This document shows, piece after piece, positions 38,629 to 50,174 of a DNA stretch of 64,000 bases. Both the position numbers and the translations under genes were made by a program. Each line of letters opens with the position of its first letter. The stretch's first letter is position 1. This DNA is from Hyaloscypha bicolor E (Eukaryota > Ascomycota > Leotiomycetes > Helotiales > Hyaloscyphaceae): the NCBI RefSeq assembly GCF_002865645.1, contig NW_020194541.1:227181-291180 (forward strand). The letters are read 5' to 3'. The notes under the pieces are model-generated. The model did no database searches and had not been told where the DNA came from. It saw nothing but the letters and a program-made list of their open reading frames with translations.

Positions 38629-39217
38629 CTGGGATGGCGCCTTGAAGTGATGGAGGAAAGTGCTCGGCGGTAAGCGCAGGAAGCACCACCATTGAAGGAG
38701 GACGGGTTATCGCTGGGTACAAGTGGCATTTTTTCGGGCGAGGTGATAGATCATAGTATTTCTGTAAGGCTTTGCCGTCTCCAAATGCCATACATAGTAT
38801 TGTTCTTGCCAAGGTGTCAGGTCTGCTCTGGTCGCTGAGGATAGATGATCTCGGGCAGTACCTTGGTATCTTGTCACGTGTTGCGCACAGGCCACACACA
38901 GATATATATATATAGCTTCTTCCCCGCTCTTAGGGCACCATCATTCATTCACAAACATACCAATATACACCCATTTCCCCCCCCACAGCTTGTCCAGGCC
39001 GTGACATATCTTGTCCCACCCGACACCTCCTTGATTTCCTGCGTCATATATCACATGCAAAGAAACTGCACAAATGATGAACATCCGTGGATGGAGGTAA
39101 CCAAGGTAACCTATCTTATGACTCTTGGGCATCATGGTACGCTCGTGGAAAAGGAAGGTTGACGTTTGCTGATAACTGCCAAGAGTATCTGCTCTTGAAC
39201 TATACAGAGTAACCCCG
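38629..39217. other. convergent intergenic region, no gene seen
   Basis: 589 bp between the 3' ends of the Diels-Alderase gene and the conserved unknown gene. It holds a short TA run near 38,902-38,914 and a C-run near 38,978. Short frames on both strands lack family resemblance or good start contexts; I treat it as 3' UTRs plus spacer. Confidence 0.6.
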
Positions 39218-39879
39218 TTATTGGCCATCCTCTTTTCCCTTCCAGTCATAAATGGCTCTGGCAGTAGCCACCTCGTTGCCTTTCCTGACGACCATGGTTC
39301 TCATAAGCCATCTCTCATCGTTCAACATACCAAATCCCCATATCTGTTCCATGACCCAGCCATTGGTCTGATGGACGACAAGATCATACAAGTTATTGTC
39401 ACCTCCGGGTTCCCCTTCGTCCAGAAGGCCTTGGCTCAAGAACGAGTGCAAGGGCTTCCCGTCGTGGCCGGTAGCAGCCGATAGATTTACCAGGCGGGAC
39501 CGGTGAGAGCTGGTGCCGAACAGAGTCGACGAATGGAATTCCTCTCGCCAATCCAGCACGCGCACTTCATTCTCCTCGCTGAGCCCACCGATGGCGACGG
39601 ACACGGCCTGGGTGAAGACCAGTGTCTTTGTTCCGGATTCGTCAACCTGCTGGGTCGCCTTCAATGACAACGTGGCGATGCTGACAACCTTGCGAATTAT
39701 CCATGGAATGCCCTGGATGGCGAAGACTCGGTCAAATGGGTCGGAAAGAGTTTTACTCTGGAAGCTGTTACTGTCTGTCAAACGGTTTGGGAGAAACTTT
39801 GTATTGCCCGTATGGGGTCGTTTACCAGTGTCCAAGAGCCCGTAAGATCCTGCATTGAGACATCTGACGGGGTAGCCAT
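39218..39879 (-). CDS. conserved fungal protein of unknown function, 2 exons
   Basis: Small fungal protein of a family I recognise by its pattern but which has no function I can name. Exon 1 is 39,826-39,879 (18 codons, ending LTGSWTL), a 68-nt intron (39,758-39,825, GTAAAC..CCAG, with AGTAAC as possible branch point) follows, and exon 2 is 39,218-39,757. Splicing joins GSWTL to SKTLSD, restoring the family block W(T/x)xNKTLSD followed by QGIPWIIRKV; total 197 residues. Further family-like blocks: EVRVLDWREEF, a phenylalanine-glycine FGTSSHRSRLV, and the C-terminal VMEQIWGFGMLNDERWLMRTMVV. The alternating hydrophobic pattern suggests a beta-barrel, lipocalin-like fold (inference). ATG context is TTCAAGATGGCT. 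Without the intron no good start exists. Divergent from the hydrolase gene, sharing its promoter, so a link to the pathway is possible but unproven. Confidence 0.8.
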
Positions 39880-40411
39880 CTTGAATCAGGCGCAAATCGA
39901 TCGCAGTGTGGACAATGTAAAGGATATCTAGCCCGTTGTGCTCAGACTGGCTCGGCGGGATGGGCAGAATGGAGCCGCGATGCCGATACGACAAGAAACA
40001 TAATAAGAGCCAAAGAGAGGGTAAGAGCTAGACTCGAAACACCGTCAACCCGCACAAAATGTGGAAGCAAATTGAAGAAAGTCGAGCGGAGATGTAAAGT
40101 GCCGGTCGAAAAGTCCCGACTCCACCAAAATCCATCTGACGCTGTGGCGGCCGACGCACCGCGGACTCGGCTCCTAATCGGGACATTTGAAAAGAGGCAG
40201 GATTCGGACGTGTCGATTACGCGACATGCACCAGTTTGTCCGCTTGGGGACTGTATCGATCGGTTCTCGGTGACTGGGTCGGTTCCTCGAGCAGCTGAGC
40301 TCATTACCTACCTACCCTACATCGGTATCTAACTTATTTCTCCCACGCGAGCTTGAAGCGCCAACTAGCGAGCCTCGACATCGTGAGCATCGCTTCGGCG
40401 CATCTTCCACC
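39880..40411. promoter_or_regulatory. divergent promoter, unknown protein / hydrolase
   Basis: 532-bp gap between divergent start codons. It carries GAAAAGTCCCGAC at 40,108-40,120, whose complement GTCGGGACTTTTC is identical to 13 bases in the other divergent promoter and continues as CGG-N10-CCG, and a looser TCGGGACATTT at 40,178-40,188. No clear TATA box before the hydrolase ATG, which has a good CCACCATG context. Confidence 0.55.
40108..40120 (-). promoter_or_regulatory. candidate regulator-binding site 2
   Basis: Minus strand GTCGGGACTTTTC, exact match to 37,053-37,065. Confidence 0.5.
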
Positions 40412-41698
40412 ATGTTCAAATTCTTCGACTCGTTCATGTTCAATTTCGAGCTGACCCGGCTCCTCGGCAGCACGCCGGCCGGCGGCTGCGATGCCTGCGA
40501 ATTCCTGACCGCCGTGGGCAAGATCAAGAAGCACGATCCCGAGTCGTGGCACGACGCCTGGAAAGAACAGGGAGAGCGGGCCGAGGCGATCGCCGAGGAG
40601 GCCGCGAGGGATGGCCTGAAGCCGCTGGCAAAGAACGCATACCTTCGCGCGGCCAACTATTTCCGGGCCGCGTCGTACCTGTTCTTCAATGACGATCCGA
40701 GGGTCGTGCCCTTGTCCGAGAGGTCGGTCGCGGCCTTCGTGCGCGCAACGTCTTTCATGGACGGCGCGGTCCTGTTGGTGGAAATCCCGTACGAAAATGG
40801 CTTTAGCATGCCCGGCTACTTGTATCTCCCTCCCCAGAATGCACGACTGCCCGGCAAGATACCGCTCCTGTTGTACTTTGGCGGAGCCGATTCGACAAAG
40901 GAGGAGCTGCACTTCCTGTTCGGCCACTCGGGGCCGCAGGTGGGCTACGCCGTCCTCTGCCTGGAGGGCCCCGGCCAGGGCCTGCTGCTGAAGAAGTCGG
41001 GAGTCCCTCTGCGGCCTGAATTTGAGGTCGTTGCGGACAAGGTGCTGGCCTTTGTCGAGAATTGGTCTCGATCGTCAGAGCTGCAGCTGGATCTGGACAG
41101 GATCGCCGTGGCGGGCGCAGCCACCGGGGGATACTTTGCCCTCCGCGCCGCCACTGACGCCCGCGTCAAGGCATGCGTGTCCATCGACCCGTTCTTCAGC
41201 ATGTATGAGCTGGCCATGACCCGCCTCCCCCAGTTCTACGTCAGCCTGTGGGAGAGGGGCTGGATCACCGACGGCTTCTTCAACTGGTCCTCGGGTCTGG
41301 CGGGCAGGACAGACTTCCTGACTCGATGGGAGTTGGCCCTGGGCACCAGCAGCACGGGCGTTGAGACGTTTTCTGCCATGCTGCGACGCTTCAAGGACTT
41401 CTCCCTGGACACAAAGAAGGACGGGAAGGTCTTGGACAGGATCACCTGCCCCGTGTTTCTCACGGGTCCCGGTGCCGGTCGCGAGATGTACTCTTCGGCA
41501 GAGGCTGGGGCGCTCAAGATCCACAAGTTGCTCACCATGGTGCCGGAGAGCAACAAGGAACTCTGGGTCCCGACGGAGGAAGCAGACGGCGGGTTAACAG
41601 CCAAGATTGGAGCCTGGCCCCTGTTGGCGCAGAAGAGCTTCCAATTTCTAGACAAGCATTTTAGCATTGATCGGAAGAGTGCGCCGGGAAGCAAATAG
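40412..41698 (+). CDS. FUS2-type alpha/beta hydrolase, likely pseudo-hydrolase
   Basis: 428-residue intronless alpha/beta-hydrolase of the FUS2 family (relatives: Fus2 of fusarin C, CcsE/PyiE of cytochalasan clusters), proposed in cytochalasan pathways to assist ring formation next to the Diels-Alderase. Family features: helical N-terminal cap, MPGYLYLP (~residue 134), oxyanion-side LLLYFGGADSTKEE (~155), and LCLEGPGQG (~187). The nucleophile elbow, normally GxSxG, reads GAATG (residues 235-239), with Ala237 (codon GCC, 41,120-41,122) in place of Ser. The C-terminal block that normally carries the catalytic His (A-x-x-H-C-Q in relatives, from memory) reads EEADGGLTAK (about residues 389-398) with no His. 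The rest of the protein is intact, without stops or frameshifts. It therefore probably lacks classical hydrolase chemistry or uses another mechanism. Start chosen for CCACCATGTTC. Confidence 0.88.
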   Translation: MFKFFDSFMFNFELTRLLGSTPAGGCDACEFLTAVGKIKKHDPESWHDAWKEQGERAEAIAEEAARDGLKPLAKNAYLRAANYFRAASYLFFNDDPRVVPLSERSVAAFVRATSFMDGAVLLVEIPYENGFSMPGYLYLPPQNARLPGKIPLLLYFGGADSTKEELHFLFGHSGPQVGYAVLCLEGPGQGLLLKKSGVPLRPEFEVVADKVLAFVENWSRSSELQLDLDRIAVAGAATGGYFALRAATDARVKACVSIDPFFSMYELAMTRLPQFYVSLWERGWITDGFFNWSSGLAGRTDFLTRWELALGTSSTGVETFSAMLRRFKDFSLDTKKDGKVLDRITCPVFLTGPGAGREMYSSAEAGALKIHKLLTMVPESNKELWVPTEEADGGLTAKIGAWPLLAQKSFQFLDKHFSIDRKSAPGSK

Positions 41699-41718
41699 GT
41701 TTTCCCGACAGTATTAAT

Positions 41719-41724
41719 AATAAA
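41719..41724 (+). terminator. poly(A) signal candidate for the hydrolase gene
   Basis: AATAAA about 20 bases after the hydrolase stop codon. Confidence 0.4.
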
Positions 41725-42159
41725 CCATGGCATGAAGCAGGTTCCTCATTACTTACTAATGTCGGGAGATAATGCCTCGATTATTGGGAAAATCCCGCTT
41801 CTATTAACTGAGACCCACGCCCAGTCCCCTTACTTAACCCTAACCCTGATCCCTAGAGCATTAGGCCTTATATATATTTCCGTACGGAACTATAGACGAG
41901 ACATAAGTTATATAACTATTTAATCTAGTATAATATATGTAATAAGGTCTGCTTAGGTAATAATCTAATAGTTAGTTCTTCTTTCTATTATATAGTCGCT
42001 TATAGTCGAGGTATTTAAGTATCTTATATAAGTAAATATTTTAGTAAGATTTACTTTTTAATTTTAAGATTCTTATAACTTAATAAAAAATTATTAAATT
42101 ATTATAAAAATTAGTTTATTTAAAACCCTTTAATAACTACTTTTGAGGACTCTTATATT
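41725..42159. other. island edge and AT-rich flank, no gene seen
   Basis: Composition falls from balanced to AT-rich across about 41,760-41,920. There is an isolated two-unit CCCTAA stretch at 41,834-41,847. Beyond 41,900 it is decayed AT-rich sequence up to the target site of element C. Confidence 0.6.
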
Positions 42160-42164
42160 ACTTT
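42160..42164 (+). repeat. target-site duplication of C, left
   Basis: ACTTT, identical to 50,175-50,179 directly after the 3' LTR. Confidence 0.9.
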
Positions 42165-42369
42165 TATAACGGCTAGTATAAGGGCATAATCTACTAAGGA
42201 CAGGATATTGGAAACAGGTATAAAACGAAGCTAAGCCGGAATTACTTGGGCGGAATAATACTAAAGATTAAGACATTCTCTCTATTTTATTCTATAGCTT
42301 AGTATTTTCTAATATATAAGATTCTTTAAACTTTGAGCCTTTAACTATTATATTAATCCTGCTATTATA
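42165..42369 (+). repeat. 5' LTR of chromovirus C
   Basis: 205 bp. Starts TATAACGGCTAGTATAAGGG and ends CTATTATA. TG/CA ends have decayed to TA/TA. Confidence 0.92.
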
Positions 42370-42899
42370 TAATACTAAGCTTACTTGACTTAGCCTATAG
42401 AGGTAATATAATACTACTAGTAAAGAACCTATATTTGTTCTTGAAAAGCAAAGATAGAATATTGCTTTTTAATATTTAATAATCTCCTTAAACTATAAAG
42501 AACTAGAGAGCTTAACTAGAAATATAATATTCTCTATAACCTAATTAATTTCGGAGCCTGACCTTTAACTAGAGCAGATAATATTTCCCTCCTAGTAATT
42601 AGTTCTTTACTAATATAAAAGAAAAAAGATATTATTCTCTATAACCCAGTTAATCTCGAAGCCTAATTCTTAACTAGAGCAGATAATATTCCCTTAATAC
42701 TAATAAAAGTAAAAGAACTAGTTCCCTTCCCTAGTATAGGAAGAATTAGTAATAGTCTATTAATTTAAAACAAGAAAAGATAATAGTTAGTTTTAATTTA
42801 CTAACTTAAAACTAGATAAGATAATAATTAGTTATAGTTTACTAATATTAAATAAGAAGAACTTACTTAGTATTTATTTTTATAGCTAATATTTTTTCT

Positions 42900-45800
42900 A
42901 AAGCTACTATAGATAGCCCGGAACCAAGTATTACTATTATAGGTATATTAGATAAGAGGCCCTAGTATAATAAAATAGAGAAACCAGACTTTAATATATA
43001 AACCTATACTACCGGGAAAGCTATTATAATATTATTCCAGAAGAAGATATTAAGAAATAGCTAGCTAACTTGAAACTTAAAATTAGTATAAATACTTCAA
43101 AAATAAATAAGGCCTAGTAGAAATTACTTATATAAGATAATCTTATTAATAAATATTACCTTATAACTAATAAATAAGCGGAATACTACTAGAAATTTCA
43201 CTTATATATTAACTAATTTACTAAGAAAATTAATAAGCTAGAGGCAATTACCGGTTAACTTTATATAAAGAAAAGACTAATATAAGAAGAAGTAATAAAA
43301 TAAAGATCTAAATAGATAAATATCCAGAAATACTATAGGTTCCTATTAGGAGAACCGTTTAGGGGCTAATACTAAAGCTTCCTCCTACTTTTAGTTTATA
43401 GTAATTAATTATAGCTTATTAGAATTAAGGATTATGTCCTATTTATAGATAAGGATAATTATTAGATTAATAATTAGATATTTAATATAAGAAACAAACT
43501 AATATAGAACTCTTCTAAATTTAATAATAAATTACTAAAAATTACTTATATAGTATAATTAGTTACTAGAGATACCTATAACTTTATTTGTAATTAATTA
43601 GAACTTGAATCGGTTAGATAGATCTTAATTATTAAATAGATCTTTAAGATTCTCTAGTAAGCTTATAGTAAAAGCAAAAAGATAAAGTATTAGGAAGTAA
43701 AAGAAGTATACTAGTATCTGAGGTAAAGAAATAAGCTATTTCCGGTATTCTGAGTAAAGTTTACTTACTTAATAATAAAACTAGAGAAGTTACCGGATAA
43801 CTAATATAATAATTTAATAAATAAAATAAATCTCGAGCTATTTAAAAACTTAGGTAATAAAAAGTTTAATATTTCCAGAAACCTTATTAAGTAATATATA
43901 AAATAAGAGAATAGGCTTCTCTTAATTAAAAATTAGTAATTCTAGAAGAAATAACTAGTAGAAACTATTTGCTATTAAATATTATTCCGGACTAGAAAGC
44001 TTACCGGAATTTAAAAAGCTATAGTAACCCTATATCTAATAGATTAACCTTAGTAGCTAGTATTCTTATAACTAAAGGAGGTAGTCTATTGAGAATTTGA
44101 GAAGAGATTAGACTAGCTAGAGAGTCTTTATTATTATAGCTATAGAAAACCTAGATATATAAAAAATACCTATTCTGACTTTAATAAGATTATACCTATT
44201 AAAAAGAATTATTTAAAGAGAGCTAATAATTTAGGAATAGATAATAAGGATACTAACTTCTATTTATTATCTAATAAGAAGTATAATATTAATAAATCGG
44301 GAAAAGTCTAGTTCTAGATATAAAGATAGCTTTCCTAGAATAAGAACTTTACTAAGAACCTATAGATCTTATTTAGCTAATTAATAGGAACTAGTTTCTT
44401 ATTAATTATTAAATATACTAAAAAGGCAAAACTATAATTTTCTAGTATTTAGTAAATACCGGAATAAATATATATATTCTAATTAACTAAAAGTATATTT
44501 GTTTTTTAATAAAAGTATTATAAATACTTTTATATAAACTCGAAACCTTTATTCCCTTATAAGATTTTAATAAATAACCTAGTAAAGCTATTTAATATCT
44601 AGCTATTATAGATCTAGCTATTAATTAGTATTCCTAAACTCAATAATACCTGCTTACTACTAATCTTGGCTCTTATAATATAATTCTAGAAAGAAAATAA
44701 CTAGTAAAATATAATATCCTACTAGACTATTAATGGAATTAATTCTATTAGCCAGAGAACTATAAGGCAAATTAGCTAAACCTTATTTAGAAAATCCGAT
44801 ATTTTAATAAGAAATATTAGAAAGATAATTATTCCGAAAATATTTTAACTAGAATTCTAAAAGGAACTAGTAAAACCTGACCCGAAAAATAAAAGAATAT
44901 ATTTTTTATTTTTCTATAAGACCTTCTTATAAGAAAAGCTAAATACTAGATAAGAAAGAAAAAGCTAGATTTTAATATTCTTAAAATAGGCAAGCTACTA
45001 GATTATTCTTATTACTTTATTAGAATAGTTATTTTCTAATTAAATACTAAAGATTCCGGTACCTTAGTTAAATTAGTTACTATTAATGAAATTAACTATA
45101 TATTTGAGAAATAGAATTATAAACTAAAGATATATCTATTATTACTAGTAGTAATTAGATAACTAATATTATAGCCTACTAGATATTATACTTAAACTAG
45201 TAACCTAATATATTCTCTAGATATAGATAAATCTAATACTCTTAATAATATATTATCTTTTAATTCTAAAGAACTTTAAGAACTCCGGATATTTTTTTTT
45301 ATATAACTATATAATATAGCTAGGGCATTTTCCAAGAAAGTAATAAATAAGCTTTTCTAGTCTTAATTCTTTAACTATAAGCTCCGTTTTAATAGACTAG
45401 ATCCTTTACTAAAAATAGCCTATTTCTATAAAATAAGCTCTAGTAAATTCGAAAAAATAAGAAAGTATCTTATTAAGAACCTAAAAAAAGGTTTTATTAA
45501 GCTATCTAAATTCTCCTTTTTATTACTAGTTTTATTTATTAAAAAGGAAAACAATAGCTTATAATTTTATATTAATTATTAATAGCTAAATACTATAATA
45601 AAAAAGAATTATTATTTCCTATTATTTATTACCGAAATACTCGACTAATTAGCCGAATTATTAGTATTTACTAAATTAGATATTTAATATACTTTTAATT
45701 AAATTTATATAGAACTAATTTCCATAATATAAATAGCTTTTAGGATAAGATATAGATTCTTTAAACTAGTAATTCTATTATTTGAACTCTATAATAGTCT

Positions 45801-48300
45801 AGTAACTTTTTAGTAATATATTAATACTATCTTAATAAACTATTTAGATAACTTTTATTTGGCCTATATTAATAATATACTTATTTTCTCTAAGAATAAA
45901 AAGGAATATTAATAGTATATTAGAATAGTTCTATAAAAGCTCTAGGATACCGGATTATAAATTAATATTTATAAATATAAATTTGAAATCTCTAAGATAA
46001 TATTCTTAGGATTTATTATCTCAGATTAAGATATATAAATAGATCTTACTAAAACCTCTATTATCCGAAACTAGTACTAACCTATAATAAAAATAGAAGT
46101 ATAGTTGTTTTTGGGCTTCTATAACTTCTATTATAGGTTTATCTAAGCCTATAAATATATCTTCTATTCTCTAAATTATTTAACTAAAAAGAATACTTTA
46201 CTAAAGTTTATACTTAATAAAACCTAGCTAGATGCCTTTAATTAGCTTAAGAATCTACTTCTTTTTATCTTTATATTTCTTTATTTTAAATATACTAGAG
46301 AAATCTGCCTGGAAACCAATTATTTAAACCTAGCTATTATAAGTATACTTTTTTAAAAAAGCCCAGAAAATAGATAATAGTACCTGGTCTTATTTTATTC
46401 TAAAGCCTTTTAAGGAGCCAAATACTACTATAAAATTCATAATAAGGAACTTCTTACTATTATCTAAGGACTTCGGAAATAGTAAATAGAACTAATTAGC
46501 TTACCTAATTTTCTAATTATTACTAATTATAAAGCTCTCAAGTATTTTAGTACTAAGAGACTCTTAAATAAATAATAAATCTAATAAATAAGCTTCCTAT
46601 TATAATTTTATTACTAGATTACCTATTAACTAGATAAAAATAATACTATTACTAATATCTTATCCCGAAAGAATAAGCTTATATTAATCTAGAAGCAGGC
46701 TAAGGAAACTAAAAGAACTAGATAAGTTATCTTATTAGACCTAATTCTTACTTTTACTAAAATAAAAAATATAGCTTATATTTTTACTAAAATAGAAAAA
46801 ATAGATAAGCTATTAATTATAGTTAAAGTTCTATAAGCTAATTAAATAAATCTAGTCCTAGAGAATAAATATAGGAAAGCCTGGAAAAATATAGATTTAT
46901 AGGAAATATTAAATAGCTATATACTTTATAATAAAAGACTTATTATACTAAATAGATATAATAATCTATAAACTAGATTCCTATAATAAATTTATAATAT
47001 AATAACTATTATATATCCTAATTAAAATAAGACAAAAATCCTAGTTTAAAGATTTTACTAATAGCCTACTTTCTTTATAAATATTAATTACTTTATAGTA
47101 AACTACTATAAATATTAAAGGTTTTATAAGCCAAGAAATAAAATACTAGGCCTATTATATCTATTACTAGTTCCCTTAAGAATATAAAATAATTTGTTTA
47201 TAGATTTCTATACTTCTAGTTCTATAAATAAGGAATATAATAATATATTTATTATAATTAATTAATTATTCAAATAATATATAAGCCTATTAATAACCAA
47301 GAATACTATAGCTAGAACTATTACTGGCCTATTCTATTACTATATCTAGTAATTTCGAGGTTCTTTCTTTATTATTATAAATAATCGAGAATTCTAATTT
47401 ATTTTAGACTTTATAAATAAACTATTAAGATTAACTAGAACCAAGCTAAAGCTCTTAACTATAGAATATATTTAAACTAATAAATAAATAGAAATTATTA
47501 ATTAGATTATTAATACCTGACTTTATTTTTTTATTAATTATTTCTAGAATAATTAGGTAGATTTACTTCTAGTACTTAATACTATAGATATTACTTGCCT
47601 ATATAAATTAACTAGCTTATTTCCCTTAATAGTTAACTATAGATATAAATCTAGGCTAAACTTTAACTAGATACTACTAATAATAGAGTTTAAAATACTA
47701 AAAAAGAAACTTAATTAAGAAAAAATATAATAGTAGACTAAGAGAATTAATACTATTATTAATTATATCCGAGAATATATAGTAGTAGCTCAGGAGTATT
47801 AAGCTAAGTAAGCTAATAAGAAATAATAAGAATTAGATTTTGGTTTAGGAAATATAGTTTATATAATTAAAAAGATATAGAAAACAGATTATTTATTTAA
47901 TAAATTAGATTATTTCCTTACTAAACTATTTAAGATTAATAAAATAGTTAGCTATTTATATTAATTAGATCTTATTTTATTATATAGGATTTGGCTAATT
48001 TTCTATATAAATAGATTTTATAAAAATTCTACTAACCTATTACCTAGCTAAACTAATAAAGAGTCTGGTTTTACTAAAGTTAATAATAAACTTAAATAAG
48101 AAGTCAAAAAGATCTTCTTTTCTAAGGTACTTTATAGTAAGCTTTATTATAAGATTAAATAAAAGAAATAGAATATAGATAATAAATAATATCTTATATT
48201 AAATTTTAAGAACTTAGTATTTAAACTATATAAATTCTATAAGTAGAACTCTAGTAAAGCAGAACCTTCTATTTAGCTAAATAAATAGATTTAATATACT
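42900..48300 (+). pseudogene. chromovirus C gag-pol remnant
   Basis: Gag spans about 42,950-44,200, ending in a degraded zinc knuckle near 44,135-44,190 (tyrosines and threonine replace the Cys/His spacing: YSYRKPRYIKNTYSD). Reverse transcriptase, about 45,440-46,020, shows YLIKNLKKGFIKLSKFS, VLFIKKENNSL, FTKLDI and the catalytic region read as YINNILIF. RNase H follows to about 46,640 and integrase lies about 47,050-47,600. A chromodomain is at about 48,110-48,290 (LYYKIK.K..NIDN..YLILNFKNL followed by KAEPSI.LNK). Most stops are TAG/TAA at Trp/Gln positions. Confidence 0.85.
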
Positions 48301-48349
48301 AAAGAGAATAAGTTTAATAAAGACTATTCAGATAATAATAAATCTTAAT

Positions 48350-49870
48350 AATAAGATTTCTATAACTAGAAGAAAAGAAGAAAAATCTAGATATTTCCCG
48401 GGTTTTATCTAAATCCTAGTATATTTCCTTTATTTTACTATATTAGTACCTATTTTTTTTTCTAGAAATTTGGGCAAAATATCTTTCTTTACTATACTAG
48501 ATTATACTTTATTATCTAGGTAAATTATAAAAGAAAAAAAATTCTTAAAACTAAGCTAAAAGTAAATACTTACCTATCTTAGTTTAAAATATTATTAAAA
48601 ATCGAGGAAAACCTTCCTAACTCCTTTAACCTTTATAATCTTAATTATTTATATTACTACTACTATCTTAATAGAATTATTAATAAAGATAAAATAGATA
48701 AGAAATCCCGGTAATATATTATCTATAGCTAGATCTAGTAAGGCTACTTACTAGATTCTAAATAACCTAAATAATAATAGTAATATCTCAAGTTTAGTAG
48801 TTATAATTATTATTAATATAACTACTAGCTAAATTACCTTTATAAACAAAAATAATAATTTCCTTATTTAAGAATAGGTTAATATATAAAATATAGCCTA
48901 TATTACTTTTAAGAATATACCTGAAATTACTATAGAGGATATCTTAATAAAATATTTTAAAAATAATAAAATAGAGGCTTTAGTTACTAGTAATAATAAG
49001 TCTAATAGTCTAATAGATAAAATAGATAGTATTAATAAGGGCTTCCTTATTAATCTTATAGAACTAAATACTAAGAAAATTAAAAAGAGTAAGGCTAATA
49101 TATCTAAAAAATATATATAAGATATTAGATAATAATAAGGACTTTAATAAAAAAAAAACTAAGAATAAAAAAACTACTAGTAATAAAAGAAACTCTAACT
49201 ATAATAAAGATAGCTAAACTAGTATTAAAATACTTATTATAACTAGGAAATATATAATACTAAGTAATAGTTATTATATAAAATACTAGTCTAAAACCAA
49301 GAGCTAGTAAATAATCCTAAAGGCCAAATTAAAGAAATAATACCTTATAAATATTAACGAATTAGTATATAATACTATTCGAGAAGTCGGAAAACCCCTT
49401 AGAAGCTTCTATAAGACTAAAATCATATAGCTTAAGGCCCGGGAATTTAATAATAAAGTAGTTCAAATAGCTAGCCTTAATATATAAGTTTCTATAATAA
49501 AGAAATAACTTAAGAATATATATATTAAGCTCGAGAAGGCCTAGAAGTTAATTAAGTAGCTTAGAAGTAATATAATTAAGCCAAATATTACTATTTTAAT
49601 TAAGAAAAAAGATAAATAAACTATTATATTAAAGTCTATATTAATAAATAGACTTAATTTACTACTCTTATTTAAAAACCGCCTAATAATAATAGTCCCA
49701 ATATTAGCTATAGCCTATATAATACTTCCAGACTATATTATTAATATAGATATAGGTATAATACAAGTAATAGATACTAAAGACTAGCCGGAATATACTA
49801 GGAACTGAATTATTCTAGTAGAATTAAGACTATACTTTAATTATAAATAAGCTATAGGAATTAAATAAAA
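48350..49870 (+). pseudogene. post-chromodomain ORF remnant in C
   Basis: Sense-strand coding-like region between chromodomain and 3' LTR. The best part, 49,270-49,860, reads almost without stops: NTIREVGKPLRSFYKTKIIQ, then a coiled-coil-like LKNIYIKLEKAQKLIKQLRS, then a hydrophilic Pro/Thr-type tail (after mental reversal of transitions). Function unknown; not a standard chromovirus domain. Confidence 0.5.
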
Positions 49871-49969
49871 TAGGGTTAATAACTATTATTTCCTCTTTTT
49901 TCTTTTCTATATTATAGCTAAATAATTCTCTAAATAAGGGTATTTAGACTTCTTTTTGGGAGAGGGTAA

Positions 49970-50174
49970 TATAATAGCTAATATAAGGGCATAATTTACT
50001 AAGGATAGGATATTAGAAATAGGTATAAAACGAAGCTAAGCTGGAATTACTTGAGTAGAATAATACTAAAGGTCAAGATATCCTTTCTACTTTATTCTAT
50101 AGCTTAGTATTTTCTAATATATAAGATTTTTTAAACTTTAAGCCTTTAATTATTATATTAATTCTGTTATTATA
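49970..50174 (+). repeat. 3' LTR of chromovirus C
   Basis: 205 bp, same length as the 5' LTR; differences are transitions. Preceded by the polypurine tract and followed by the ACTTT duplication. Confidence 0.92.

Larger units (their letters stand above)
42165..50174 (+). mobile_element. Ty3/gypsy chromovirus C, complete, RIP-inactivated
   Basis: An 8,010-bp element with two 205-bp LTRs and a perfect 5-bp target duplication ACTTT. A polypurine tract GGGAGAGGG ends three bases before the 3' LTR. Domain order is Gag, protease, RT, RNase H, integrase, chromodomain, then an extra frame of about 1.5 kb. Moderately mutated: it retains more G/C than D, the second family member downstream. It is the repeat closest to the gene island on the right. 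Confidence 0.95.

Noticed and set aside
38612..39162. Short ORFs on both strands between the convergent genes
   Set aside because: No domain, no supporting context; they overlap the expected 3' UTRs.
39942..40304. Minus-strand ORF of 120 codons
   Set aside because: Low-complexity Ser/Arg-rich, in a divergent promoter, no recognisable domain.
41834..41847. TTAACCCTAACCCT as a telomere or interstitial telomeric array
   Set aside because: Only two units, no continuation; not a chromosome end.
41732..41923. 63-codon ORF downstream of the hydrolase
   Set aside because: Spans the transition into AT-rich sequence, no domain, likely chance.
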